Below, one piece after another: positions 11,401 to 23,094 of a stretch of DNA of 64,000 bases (position 1 is the stretch's first letter; the number at the start of each line of letters is the position of its first letter). Location: positions 26,081 to 90,080 of the forward strand of contig JASAND010013449.1 of assembly GCA_030248195.1 (NCBI GenBank), read 5' to 3'. Below the pieces are notes generated by a model. That model was given only the letters and a program-made list of their open reading frames with translations. It was not told where the DNA came from and searched no databases. The stretch comes from Trissonchulus latispiculum (taxonomy: Eukaryota; Nematoda; Enoplea; Enoplida; Ironidae). Made by a program: the position numbers and the translations under genes.

Positions 11401-14400
11401 TAGGTGATTTCAAATTCGGAAAAAATTCCGGTTTCCCGGAATCTTTTACCGATATGTTTTAAGTTTTCAAGGAAATCTATCAAAATTTCTAAAATTCTAA
11501 ATCTTTTTGTTAATTTCATAAGTCTCCAGTATGCACCCATACCAAATTTCAAAGATGTTGGTCAAAAAACCAAACGTTACGGCTGGGGGAAGCGCAAGAG
11601 GTCCTTTGCTACAGCCTAGTCCTCATCTGTGATTCCGTACGCATATCAAACAGGTTTAATCTTGAAATTTGACCAGTGTGATACTGATGGTGAAAATACT
11701 AGGAAAGAAACTAACACTTTAGATTGCGGTTTTTCGTACATAATTGTTTAATTCACAGTCATTATTGGGATGCTGTTTAGATACAGTTGTTGAAGACAAG
11801 CTAAGGTAGAAACAATTTAGTGTATCTGAATTATCTTCTGAATTAGCTCGAGTTAGTAGTTAACGATGAAAGTATCAATTTTCAAAAAAGTTGACAATTG
11901 ACAGCAAAGCGAAAATATGGCGTTATAATGATATAACGACAAAATGTTCAGAGTGCTTACAGTTAGGTTGATCTGAAAGTTAAGTTTTTCGACAAAAGCC
12001 ATTTTAAAATCAGTGCTCGATTTATCAAATAGCGGGTACATTGAACCTACCTCATTACATTAACATTATAATCAATGATAGCGTATTAATAATGTCACGG
12101 TGAAATCATTCGCAATAACGAAATACATAGTGATTAATCGGCACGTATTTGCCACAATTTCTGCTCACCTGATATTTTCTATAGTCGACACAAACCATAA
12201 TTATGCCATGAGAAATTAATAAGGACAAATCCTCACAGAAGTGTAGAAATGCTTCATATGTTTTTACTCTTAAACGAAATTAAAAATAAATATTGCGGGA
12301 GTAAACAATACTGAAGCTTTTTCATAATTAAAGCTTAAGGATTTCGTAAATTTTGTCTACTGGTAGATAAAAAGCTTGTGTCAGTAATGCGAATTGAAAA
12401 TTTGATAAAATAATCTTTTGATTCTGGTTTGCACATTGACACCACACACTTGATAAGTGTGGACAACAATTATTTGAAAGATAAAACTTCAATACAGAAT
12501 AATTCTTAATTCTAGTAGAGTTCAGCAGTCGTTAGTTATTGGTTTAATCAATAATTAGTCTTTGTAGGCATTTGTTAATTTATTAATTAATTAATTAATT
12601 ATTACAATAGTGCAAATATCATTTTTATGCTGTTACACGTTACTTTGAAAATGTCAGGCCTGCTAGAGTAATTGCCAAAATTATGTTCACCCACAGGCAT
12701 CCAATAGTGCGCGCAGCCAACACAAAGTTTCGCAAGCTTCCCGTGAAGGGTATAGGTGGCGGACCCTAAAAACACCACACTAACGTCTGCTTATATACTC
12801 TGCACTATCACGGTGTTCGATTTTAAGTAGTTTACCGCTGCTTCAAAAAGTTATCTCCTTAAAGCACTTCCTAGATTCAAACCAGTCTACCCCAAAGTAA
12901 GCAAATTATTGCTTGTAAAATTAGGTAAAATATATTAGTTATTCTACATTCGCTTAAAATTAGCAAACATTGATAAACTAAGCCTTAATTGTTCAAAAAA
13001 TTGCTGAATGTGGCTTAAAATGTACAATGCATAATGTACAATGCATGATATTACGCAGCATACCAAATGTCAGTAAACGTCCGGTATACGACTTGAAAGT
13101 ATGCGGAATGCCAGTATGCGAAATGTAAATATACTAAATTAACGGACACCAGTCACTACTTTACAAGGTTAATTATTATACGACTGTGAATGTAATGCCA
13201 ATACCCTGATACTAAATGAGTAAACATTGTTCATTTTGCCGCAATTTGCTAAACGGGTACGTTTATTCAGACTAGTATTATGTGCGCAATTACATTACAC
13301 GGTGTGACCACTCATTCTAGTGGAAAATTTTCTACATTTTATCTGGTGCGCTTATTTGGTACGGTAAAGCCTGAACACGAGTTCCTACTATCACGAATCA
13401 ACTAGCAATATTAACGACTGCTGAAGCCGTAATCCCGAAAATATGATATTAACAACATGCGTACGACGTACAATATAAATCAATGCGTCGCAAGCTTCGT
13501 TCAGAATTGGTAAGTTTCGTGAGGGTCTGCCTTTCAATACATAATCCATTAAATATTCTCTGCTATCAGATTCTATCCAAAAGGTTATGGCCGTTTCTGG
13601 TATGGAAGCAACTGTTTTTGATAGCAACGGCGGTAACATATGTCCATCAAAGTCTTCTGCTATTATTTCCAGATAATATCCAGCTATGAATACAGCATCC
13701 CTGACAGTGGGTCCGATGAAATGGCTTCGGGAGTCGTTCTAAACTCAAAATGATAGGTAAGGTTAAAAAAGTACATTGAACTGGACTAAATGGAAATAGT
13801 TTAGGCTGGTTACTATTTGCTGGTTTACTCGTTCGACCTGTACTTACTAAGAAGTATTGAAAGGCTTGAAAACACTTGCTTGTCGCTTGTGGCTTACAAA
13901 TAAAATTCGAGAAAAATAAAAATTGGCTGACAGCCAAATCACTTGCTGCTAAATCTGTGTTGGATGCATCAGTCCCGCTCGGCTTCTGGAGCTCAGTTAT
14001 ACAGTACCCAATATGCGGTACAACAGAAACACTAAAAGTACAGCAAATGTCACAGTAAAGCTATGGCATTTGTAGAAAACTAGACACCTTCAAGTAACAC
14101 ATATTTTCTTTAAATGTCGTAGTGGAATCATGTCCGCTAAATGTGATGTTCATTGTGGAAGTATCGGTGTCTGTAGTACTGATTCTGTTATTAAATGTGG
14201 TAGTAGTAGAAAGAAGCGTAAATGTGGTAGTTGCGGTTGTAGTAGAAATTGTAGTGGCTAAAACAAAGTGAAAGGATTCAGAAAGTTCTACTGTTTTACA
14301 ACATATACCGATTAATTGCAACAGAAAACATGCTTTGAAATGTGCACAATGATAAATTAGCATAGAAGCCACAGCATGGCAAAAAATTATCATTTGACTT

Positions 14401-17400
14401 ACAATGAACACTTGTGGTAATCAAGCTTTTGCTGCGGACACTACCATACCGCGGCGACTGCGATAAATGACCAGATGTCATTAATACGAGGAGCTAACTA
14501 CTTCTGAGAAATATGGCTCCTAAAACTGTGTTATTTGATCCAAAGAAAAGTCTCAATGTTCTAGTCCGATGGCTTTCGGTAAAAACTTTCAAAGAGTTTA
14601 ACGTTGCCTAAAGCTTCCAGATGAATCCAATACGGTGAAAGCTCAACTACTCAATATGTTAGTTCACAAACTGTAAGTTCACATCTTGTGACATTGACAT
14701 ACAAGCAAGATCTCACTTTGTTGTCGCCGAAATTGACACGTAGCAATTGCACTGTAACTGCATGGTGCAGTATACATCTTGCCGTTACTAAGAAGAATAC
14801 ATTCATTCATTGGATCATTTTCATCCAGAAATATGTTGGTTCCTTGTCTAAATTCAATACAGTTTCTATTAATAGGAAAACAATTTACAAAAGGTATTCA
14901 TACTTGATTTTTTTCTCAGTACTTTTAAGAGCCTGGCATGTAGATTATATGATACCAAGAGTACATAATAGATAAGAGTGTGACATCTGGCCGGCTTCAT
15001 GTTATCACCTGCAAGTACATGCTGTGCGACCTAACGCCTGAACCCCTCCAGAAATGTGTACTTAGTGAGTGACCCCCACAAATGTGCACCCAGTACAAGA
15101 TTCTGTACGCTCACTCGCCGTATCTTTACATGTTAAAGCTCGAAAAACAACTCCTACGTGAGCCCAGTTTGCGTCTGCTTCGAGCTTTAGTATAGTGGAA
15201 AATATTTGAAGTGAAGGTACACATTTATGGAAGGTCAGCCGTTAACGTTCAGAGCATGCACCTGCAGCTAATAACAGAGAACCTGCCAGCTGTCACACTC
15301 TTTTCTATTATGTACTCTTCATGATACCAATCAACCATACAGTACTGGGCCTACGGTCTAAGTTCATTAAAATCCAGAACAAGTCTGCGATACCAACGTT
15401 ACCGTTGAACTTCAATGACCGGCCAAGTTAATATCATATGACCTCAATTTGAACAAATAAACAAGCACATACACACACAAACACACTCACACACATTATA
15501 TATATGTTGCATTGAATGTGTACAATCATTGAATGTATACATTCAATGGCCAAATCATTGAATGTGTACATTCAATGATATGTATACATTCAATGGCCAA
15601 ATCATTGAATGTGTACATTCAATGATTGTTGTCATTGAATGTAAACATTCAATGATAAACTTATTGAATGTGTCCATTCAATGACCTGAATCATTGAAAG
15701 TGTAACTTGGAATTATTTCGCTCATAATTAACAACAATTTTTGCCCTAAATCATTCTTCAAATAACATAAATTCAAAGATTTAAAAATTATTGGTATGAG
15801 TGCATACTGGAGGCTTATCAATTCAAAGATTTTAAATTTGTAAAATTTTTTAATTTTTGAATTTATAAGCCTCCAGTATGCACACATACCAAATTTCAAA
15901 GTTATTGGTCAAAAAATCAAAAGTTATGGCTGGGGGGAAGCGCAAGAGTAATGCGTAAATTATGAGAGAAATAATGCGACAAGTTACACTTTCAATGATG
16001 CAGGTCATTGAATGTGTACACTCAAGAAGTTTATCATTGAATGTATATATTCAATGACACTAATCATTAAATGTACACATTCAATGAATTTGCCACTGAA
16101 TGTACACATTCAATAATTTGGCCATTGAATGTATACATTCAATGATTGTACACATTCAATGCAACATATATATGGGAAATTTGGCTTTCGTGGTAGATAA
16201 CATGAAAAACGGTGTAGCATTCATATCGAAGTATTGCTCACAGTAACAAGTGATTAGGGTGCGCAGTCCGGTAAAATTTCTTTGATCCATCAGAAGCAAT
16301 GCTAAGTCGTCCGTCCAACCATATTTCATCACCGGGATCACTGAAAACATGCATAACAATTAGCTGGGCTTTTGCTTGCAATATAAGACGTAGGAAGCAT
16401 TACCACCAGTACAATGTTAAAGAACAATGTGCGCCAAACGCTGGAATCAGGAGATCAGGAAGGTCAAAAATTTTGGAAATTAAAAACAAACATGAGCCTG
16501 TTGAAATCATTGAATTCCTCCTCTGACTCAAAGTAAGCTAGCTCTATGTGCATCCCAAGGCATGCTGCCACGGCCTCGTCGTTAGTTCCTTTAGCAGGTG
16601 TTTCGTCTTCATTTTGCACATGATAATAGCATGAAGATGGCAACTCTAACCATCCATCTAGGCAGCCTAAAGTTACCAGATTTCAATTCCCATTTTCATA
16701 TAAAAGGTCAAGGCGACATAATAATTCATAGCTAAAACAGTTCAGTGAAAATCCAGCACAATTACAATTAGCTAAAATTAGTTTTTTGGAAGACACCGTT
16801 TATGATTTATGTACAAATTACGCATGTTTGTACATGTGGTCTTGCAACTTCAAAACCGGTTAACTTAATGTCTCATTACGGCTACTGAGTCTGACAATTT
16901 CGAGAATTTTGGAATTTCTTCGGTAGCAAATCTACACTGTATGAGCTGAAGCATTTGGAAACCAAAGGGACTCTTAATGCAGAAAGATGCGTATGTCTCT
17001 TTGTTCTTGGAGAAATAATGTGTAGTGCTACTAATGAAATTAAACGATAGAAGTTTTTGTTATTTTAGGCTCCAAATTCGCTCTTAACCACTGGGTTTAG
17101 ACTGAAAGTTGAAAAGGGCTGAGAAAGTATCGGCTGACACTCTTCTTCAGCAACCTTCAGCAACACTGGTTCTATTGCACTAGCAGCGCAGCGAAGACGA
17201 GATCGTTCGGACTAAGTAGCTTGGTTTTGGTCTGCCCAGTCCTGGATTTGTCTGCGTTAGGTCGTGAGTTCCATTCCTCCACGCCAATACACGTTCAGTG
17301 AGCAACTGTTATGGTCTACGAAAGCCCACAGGTAAGTACCTTACGGAATTAGACAGAAGATCAAAACCTTGGTCAGTACAACTACCACACTCACAGGGGA

Positions 17401-20400
17401 AAGTTTGGGCACGAAGTATTCGGTGCCTGGTATAAACTTCGTAAGCCCCCTGAATTATCGGGCCTACGTTCCAAGTACACAGACAATCACATGATACAAT
17501 TGGATGACCCAATCTCTTCGCTCAGGTGCTGAAATGCCTCTAGCTCAAAACTGACTGTCAATTCAGCACCGCAGTTCTCGCATTCTAAGTGACAATTCGA
17601 CAAGACTGGCACAAACTCTGCTGCCAGCGTAATATTAATCAAGTCCTAACTAACGCTCTGATCAATGCCAAGCTGTCCTTAAACTAAATCCTGATATCTT
17701 AGCAGAAAGGACTACAAAACCTATAAATTTTAGGGTTTAATATACAATAGCTATGTGCAGACGAAAAGGTCGTGTGCAGATTGTAAGGGAAAAGATTAAT
17801 TAGATACAGAACAAAACTGGTTAAATGTATGAAGCAATACAAGCAAGTCTAACAGTCGCTGAATGTTACAAAATGCTAAAAATACTTGCTAAATACAACC
17901 AAGAGTACATAATAACTAAGAGTGTACTCTTAGTTATCAAGCAAATAACATCATCTGCACAATAACGGCCTACCCCCCCACAACTGAGTATGTGCCCTTC
18001 AAAGAAATTTGCACGCTATGCCCACGTTATAAAGCTCAAAACACAATTAGTCAGTTGGTTCAATGTGCGTCTGCTGCCAGAATTAGAACGTAGGCATGTC
18101 CTTTGAAGTGCACGTTCTCAGTTGTGGGGGGGTCAGCCGTTATTGTGCAGATGATGTTTTTTGCTTGATAACTAAGAGTGTGACGCTTGTCACACTCTTA
18201 GTTATTATGTACTCTTGATACAACCAAGAGATACAACTGAACACCAACGATCAACAAATTCTATGTCATATGACAATTGAACACAGGCAGACACATCTAA
18301 CGACAGATTCCTAAGCCTCGTACATAAATGACAACCTAATTCCTTTTTGCTAGTCCCAGCAGAGTACCTTGGTCTACCTAGCAGTCTAATATTCACAAAT
18401 GATCCATTAGAACATTGGTAAGCAAGTTTTATCCCAAGAACTTTGGGTTAAGACCTGAAATCTACAAAATTTCGAATCATTTAATTATGAATCCAGCTTC
18501 TGGTACAATTTCTGAACAATTGATTGCTATATTCTTCTCATAACTAAAAGCAAGAGTACATAATAGATAAGACAGTGACAGCTGGTAGGCTGTCTGTTAT
18601 CAGCTCAAGGTACATGCTCTGCACGCTAACGGCTGACTCCACACACAAACGTGTAACTAGTGACGCCCCCACAAATGTGTACCCAGTAAGCAGATGGTCG
18701 ACACATCGACTAAAAATAGATCTCCTTAAGGTGGGGGTATTCTTTTCCTTTCAGAAACGTTCAGAACACACTACTTCAGTACTCCTGAACACAGTAGAAA
18801 CAATCCCGCAGTCTTTGTGTAAAAATTTGAAAAAATTTTATTTCTGCGGAATAAGTTTCACAGTATTTATTGAAATTAGGCAAAACCATATTCAACCGAA
18901 AGAGTTCGTCAAACTCAAACTTTGCTTTTGGATCGTTTTTCTAACATTCTGAGAGATAAGCAAGCTTCAATATTTTTGCGGTCATAACCTACCTGATTTC
19001 AAACTTTCCAGATTTTTCTCAATTGTTGCTATAGGTAACCATAAAATTTGACAACTTTATATCCAAATTAAAAGCCTACTCCAAGCACATATTCTGTGTA
19101 AAAGATGAGCTTGACTACTTGAGCCTAGCTAAAGTTATCGCTACAAAACCAAATTTTCGAAAAGTGCAATCAGTTTGGCCTAGACAAGGATTTCTCCGAA
19201 TTGCCCCAATTGAACTGCAAACAATTCCACAGCTGAAATTTTCGAAACTAATTTCTTTAAGTACGCAGGGGAATTTTTTCAGGAGATATTGACGTCTAGA
19301 ATTTCGAACATTCATAAAACAGCAAAATTGCATCAATCAACTGAAAAAGGTGCCCCTGCATTAACTTATACTTTTATGCAAAATTTTAGCTACTTTTATT
19401 TAGCTCCAAATATGAACCTATCCCTCTTATCTGTTAGTAGCAAACCAAACACTAGGTTCATCAAATTCTGCATATTGTTAGTATTCAGTACCAGCTACCG
19501 TTGCTGACAGTTGGAAGAAATTATATAGTTGACAAATGAATGCCTGAGAACCGTTCACGGTAATGGAAGCGCCCCCTTTAGGTCTCAAAATTTGCTTAAA
19601 ATAGTCAAAACTATATTCAAGAGCTCGTCAGACTTTACAACGTTACTAGACAGAATTTTCAATATCTTCGATATTCCAAGAGATGAACGAGATTAAACAT
19701 TTTTGGCCCAAAACCAACTGATTTCTAAAATTCCAGGAGTGCATACATGTAACATGTAACTGCGACATTCACCAACGGTATATCCAATAGTTTGTGGTCT
19801 CTGCTGAGTAACTAACTCTAGAATGTAGTTACAAGTTTGACTATATCATTAAAGTGTAGTCATTTCTGGCTTTAAAATGATGTGTCATTTGCTATTCAAC
19901 TGTCAAAGTTAAAGATCGGGCAAGTCTGAAAGTGACTGCGGTTAACGTTACCACCACCAAGTGAGAAAACTCTCGTGCGCCAAAATATTCCTGTAAACGC
20001 TTAGGAATTCGGCACATTATTAGACGTTCTGCTGTGTGGTTTTTAATTTGAAGTATAATAGTAAAGTTAAAATAATGGTCAAAGTTAGTACACAGTTCAA
20101 ACTCCATTTGAGGAGGTCCCCAGCTGTGTATATTGAAAGATTAAATTGTAAAATTAGAAATTATAATAATTACAATAATTCAATGTTAGTTTAATAATGA
20201 AATAAAATTTCGAAAGTAAAGTGAACAATTTAAAGATCACATTAAGTAAAATAATATTTCAGTTAAAATCATAAACAGCCTATTATGTTGGCGTTAAAGT
20301 AAGACACGTAAACATAATGTTGTACTACAAAAATGGTTTTGAATAATTCCGTAGCACTGCGCACGACTGTTGTTTCGACAGAAAATCCAATCTAAATCCT

Positions 20401-21973
20401 CCACTTTAAACTTAATTTTGACACATGCCGTCTTTACAAGTGGAGACTGTGGCGACACATGATCTTATTGGTTCCTCGTCTTAAGAGTAATAAATCTTTC
20501 TCTAATAAAAGATTGGCTCTAGCGACCCACAGCGTACAATTCATATTTTCTTGTAAACTTTTTCTGTTAAAAGTTATAATGACGACTTGATGCCGTCATT
20601 TGGCTAGTTTTGGAAGCTCTGAGAAGTGAAAAAGATAGGCGGAACCTGAACTTACCTTCACTAATTTCACCTTGCTGTTGATGGCACCAATCCGGCTTTG
20701 ATGGAACAATGGTCTTTGTTTCAATGCTTGGATCAGATGAAGCTAAAACGCCATCTTGTATATAGGTACCTTTTTTAGAGGGAAAACTGTTTTCTTTCAT
20801 ACTCTGGCGATCTATTCTGATACTGCTGATAAAGCCTTAAATTCGGCAATTCTGTTTTTTTCTATGTTGTATTGTGTACAGTTCTACGTATTTATTAAAC
20901 GGGTTAATTAAAAGGGATTATCGAAAGTTTTTATTTAGTTTTTAAAATTCAAAATAAAGCAAATATTTTAGCCTCAATCAAGTAAGCAAGCAAATTTTGT
21001 TACAAGTTGGCCCCGACCTCTGATTAATCTCTCTGAGTAAATGATAGTTTTTTTGAATTTTATTAAATCCCTTATTTTCAAAGAACAAATATTTCGTCAC
21101 TTGTTTGGTACATGCAACTGCTATGGGTACTACAACTGGTGCATTTATAGCGAGCTCTCATTCCAAATAACTTTAATTAAACGTGGGCTAACTTCAAGAG
21201 GTGGTTGCCCCTTTTTGTACTACCTGGTTTCTTTTCTAAGTTAAACTCAACATAAGCCCGATAAAAACTTAGTTTTATTTTCATTTAATATTCTTTTCAT
21301 TATTTATTATTGCTATCATTTTATTTAATTATTTCGACAATTCCATTACACACATAAATAGAAATTATTTAATTGAATGAACTTTGTTAGAGAATCATTT
21401 TAGTGGTATATTTCTAATCCCACCCTACATTTATTTACAAACCAACAATATAAGCCGTCTAATTCTTTCCCTTTAACGTAAATTTGTATGACAGAGGTTG
21501 ACTTGCTGGTCAAAGCAGCATTAAGCAGCATACATATAGCATAATACTACCTACTAAAACTTACGATTGCAGGCACAAAGCCTCGCTGAAACTGTCGAAA
21601 TGCTGCAGTCTGTGTCCTGCGAAGTTGCGTATCCTACGCAGTACTGTTTGGACTTGTCATCCTCAATTAATGCCGGTAAAAATTTGTATTTGGCAAAAGG
21701 AATGCCATAGCGACAGCAGCTGCTCAAGTACTGTACAGTTGACCTCATAATGGCTGCTAATGCCATGACGTTTGTCAACTTCAGCGCTGTTGAGTTACAG
21801 CTGGCTGAAACGTCGCTACACTGTTGATCGCAAGACACGTCAAAGTGATTGAAGGTGTATAGGATGCCTTCATAAAGAATCGGATTCTTTACCTTGATGT
21901 ATGCAGCTGAAAACAAAAGAAAGGTGATCAATTGGTCTGAGCGGAATCTGCAAAATAGCTGCCGGAAATGCAT
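8413..21973 (-). CDS. C-type-lectin adhesion-type seven-transmembrane receptor (15 exons)
   Basis: Exons, 5' to 3': 21973-21565, 16666-16492, 16340-16248, 14865-14703, 14457-14403, 14290-14101, 14031-13848, 13738-13472, 12765-12644, 12268-12169, 11260-11059, 10302-10239, 10059-9862, 8876-8708, 8502-8413. Every junction is GT-AG and in phase; the sum is 2481 bases (826 residues and stop). The first exon starts MHFRQLF with a hydrophobic signal-like segment (LITFLLFSAAYI), then a cysteine-rich module ending ARLCACN. Exons 2-4 form a C-type lectin domain (DGWLELPSSCYYH, IWLDGR, NECILL). A Thr/Ser-rich linker follows. The last seven exons give seven hydrophobic segments, a conserved ECL2 SCW and the TM7/tail pattern IFHTLEIPEVRR of class B2 receptors. 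I see no GPS autoproteolysis motif. It is presumably a plasma-membrane receptor; the ligand is unknown. Junctions at 16491, 14100 and 14032 use weak sites, and the 4.9 kb first intron could hide more exons. Confidence 0.72.
8909..9308. mobile_element. MITE with CAAGAGTAC ends and 7-bp target duplication (copy 1)
   Basis: This 400-base element begins CAAGAGTATATAATAACTAA and ends in the complement (TTAGTTATTATGTACTTTG). It is flanked by CTTACTG and CTTACAG. It sits in the intron between the TM5 and TM6-7 exons. The right-arm copy has the same element at the same place (43019-43313), so the insertion predates the duplication. The interior is a long imperfect inverted repeat. Confidence 0.8.
10392..10853. 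mobile_element. Left-arm-specific insertion with a 17-bp perfect hairpin
   Basis: The right arm continues directly across this point (near 41960), so about 460 bases were inserted here or lost there. At 10450-10487 the insertion carries a perfect 17-bp stem with a CAAC loop (GTGCAGCGTGCGTATAA and its complement). It lies in the intron between the TM3 and TM4 exons. Family unknown. Confidence 0.5.
14956..15320. mobile_element. MITE with CAAGAGTAC ends and 7-bp target duplication (copy 2)
   Basis: The 365-base element starts CAAGAGTACATAATAGATAA and ends TATTATGTACTCTTC. It is flanked on both sides by ATGATAC. It is a diverged member of the family at 8909, 17900 and 43019 and lies in intron 3 of the receptor gene. 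Confidence 0.8.
15495..16175. mobile_element. Foldback element built from repeated CATTGAATG palindromes
   Basis: Two arms of about 215-240 bases are inverted copies of each other. Each arm is itself a row of five or six short palindromes of the form CATTGAATGT-(G/A)-TACATTCAATG, separated by 5-10 variable bases. The outer ends read ATATATATGTTGCATTGAAT and its complement. The central 250 bases hold another inverted repeat around GCCTCCAGTATGCACACATA and a segment shared with 11520-11610. No protein is encoded. The element lies in intron 3 of the receptor gene. Confidence 0.85.
17346..17620 (-). other. Candidate cysteine-rich exon(s) in the first intron of the receptor
   Basis: On the minus strand an acceptor (GCTGGCAG, 17623-17621) opens a frame containing SNCHLECENCGAELTVS. 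A second open block ends before GTAAGG (17345) and contains FPCECGSCTDQGF. Spaced cysteines suggest extracellular modules. The two blocks do not join in phase with each other or with the receptor exons, so they may be decayed, alternative, or from another gene. Confidence 0.3.
17900..18217. mobile_element. MITE with CAAGAGTAC ends and 7-bp target duplication (copy 3)
   Basis: This 318-base element has near-perfect inverted ends (CAAGAGTACATAATAACTAA and its complement). It is flanked by ATACAAC on both sides. The whole element is close to a hairpin with two nested inverted repeats. It interrupts or abuts the open frame at 18225-18385. Confidence 0.88.
18225..18385 (-). other. Candidate exon next to a MITE insertion
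   Basis: After an acceptor-like ATTAG (minus strand) the frame reads LLGRPRYSAGTSKKELGC and continues open with further cysteines until the MITE target site. No family is recognised. If it was an exon, the MITE sits at its 3' edge. Confidence 0.25.
18551..18700. mobile_element. Partial MITE of the CAAGAGTAC family
   Basis: Only one end is present (CAAGAGTACATAATAGATAA), with interior similar to copy 2. It is truncated near 18700, where a TTAA-type element begins at about 18724. Confidence 0.6.
18724..19581. mobile_element. Probable TTAA-type non-autonomous element
   Basis: TTAA is followed by GGTGGGGGTATTCTTTTCC, the same terminal pattern as the elements ending near 7626, 29201 and 45693. 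The right boundary at about 19581 (complement of AGGGGGCGCTTCCATTACC) is an approximate match, so that limit is uncertain. The open frames inside are short and not conserved. Confidence 0.4.
19952..20123 (-). other. Candidate exon, family unknown
   Basis: On the minus strand the frame follows an acceptor (ATATACACAG) and ends before GTAACG. It encodes about 57 residues beginning WGPPQMEFELCTNF. The composition looks coding, but its phase does not fit the adjacent receptor exons. Confidence 0.3.
20656..20803 (-). other. Candidate exon with strong donor
   Basis: An open frame of 49 codons (SMKENSFPSKKGTYIQDG...) ends at a consensus donor (GTGAAG|GTAAGT). It ends in phase 1, which would suit the lectin exon, but its start phase does not match the preceding exon. 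It may be an alternative or first exon. Confidence 0.35.
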
Positions 21974-22589
21974 GTTGTTGACAAATGTTGGTGTTGGTTA
22001 CTTTTAAACTCAAGTTAGTCGTTAGTTTAAGACAATGGCTTATAAAGAAAATGCATTATGTAAGATTGGATAGTAGACTATAAAATCTAGCCAAATGAAA
22101 AGCGCAGTATAACCAGTTAACACATTTGTGTTTAGAGTTTATTGATTTATCTAAATCAATTGAATGTTTGGACGTTTATTGCTGTCACTTCAGCTCCAAA
22201 TTTCCCTTTCAAGTCCAGTTTGTTGTTTCATTCAACAAACAATTACTTCAATTTTTATCATCCGTCAGAAGGTCGCAGGAATCTGTTTGTTGTTGATTCA
22301 ACAAACTAGCACATCGTATCGCTTTGAATTAACGATCAGGTTTGCTGTTTTATTCGGAAAACCAAATTACAATGCTCCAGTATTGTCTTCAAGGTTTGTT
22401 GCTTTATCTCACAAACCGTTACAGGTACTTAGTTACAAATATTCTGCTTTAATCTGATACGTTCAGACCAACGTTCAGACCATGTCTGAAAGAGTTAATG
22501 GAATTAAGGCAAAGGGTCGAGGATTTCGACTCAACACTGATAGCCTTATCGGTGAATTTGTCCTAATGATCTGAGCATGGAGAAACTTG
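21974..22589. other. 5' flank of the receptor gene; no other gene seen
   Basis: AT-rich sequence upstream of the proposed start ATG at 21973. Open frames in 22164-22457 come from repeated TTTGTTG...CAACAAAC motifs and are not supported. I see no distinct core promoter. Confidence 0.35.
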
Positions 22590-22999
22590 AAATCTTACAG
22601 GAGAAACTAGTTTATTATATTGAACACTTTGGAACAGTAAATTCAAAAATTCTCGACGAAATTGAAGGATTGATTCGGGATTGATGAGGTTGCAACTTAT
22701 CAAACTCAACTGTTACAGTTAAGAAAGAAATCACGTGAATACTGATGAAGGCTAGATCACCTCATTGCGAAACAGACATTGAAGGCATTCGCAGTTATAA
22801 TGAAACCAGCAGAAAGCCGTACTTCCAAAGCTAGAAATTCCAGCCTATTCAGACGACCCGCATGAATGGCAGGATGCGATTCACAAAGGGCTCCTAAAGT
22901 TAGCTCTTAAGTCTACTCTTAAGTCGCAAATTAGGAGGGATTTCCATGCTACTTAAGAGGAACTTCTAAAGTGTTTCACAAAGCAGCTTGTAGTTAAAT
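22590..22999 (+). pseudogene. BEL/Pao-type gag fragment, copy 1
   Basis: The plus strand encodes, through broken frames, a segment reading AVLPKLEIPAYSDDPHEWQD. The pattern of PKLEIP followed by an acidic pair and EWQ is characteristic of the gag region of BEL/Pao LTR retrotransposons. The flanks (TTGAACACTTTGGAACAGT, and GTGTTTCACAAAGCAGCTTG at 22973) also occur around the second copy at 28150-28497 and 29207-29245. Frames are disrupted and no LTR is seen. Confidence 0.6.
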
Positions 23000-23094
23000 G
23001 TTTACCATAAGAGCTCTAAAGTATTCGTCTCTTAAGTATGCCATCATTTAGTACATTTTTTGTAGTGTTTGGTCGGTGTTATTTTATTTGTGCT

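Larger units (their letters stand above)
5440..14920 (-). repeat. Left arm of a large inverted duplication
   Basis: This segment is repeated in inverted order at about 37920-45120. Paired landmarks are 8413-8502 with 43732-43821, 8708-8876 with 43346-43514, 9862-10059 with 42260-42457, 10239-10302 with 42027-42090, 13472-13738 with 39629-39895 and 14101-14290 with 38662-38851. These exon pairs have equal lengths. In the 169-base exon I count about 7 mismatches. Introns are also alignable, so this is a genomic duplication and not retroposition. The arm is longer on the left because of extra insertions, for example around 6.1-8.1 kb and 10.39-10.85 kb. Confidence 0.85.

Noticed and set aside
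11853..12041. Frame with NFQINLTVSTLNILSL as TM2
   Set aside because: Its phase does not fit the TM1 exon. The exon 12169-12268 fits both neighbours and has a counterpart in the right arm.
14403..14640. Extra receptor exon (ATLNSLKVFTESHRT) between lectin and stalk exons
   Set aside because: It is open in the left copy but has no donor in the phase needed for the next exon, and the right copy has two stops in it.
15495..16175. CRISPR-like array
   Set aside because: Repeats are palindromes arranged in two mirrored arms with very short variable spacers, in a eukaryotic intron and without cas genes.
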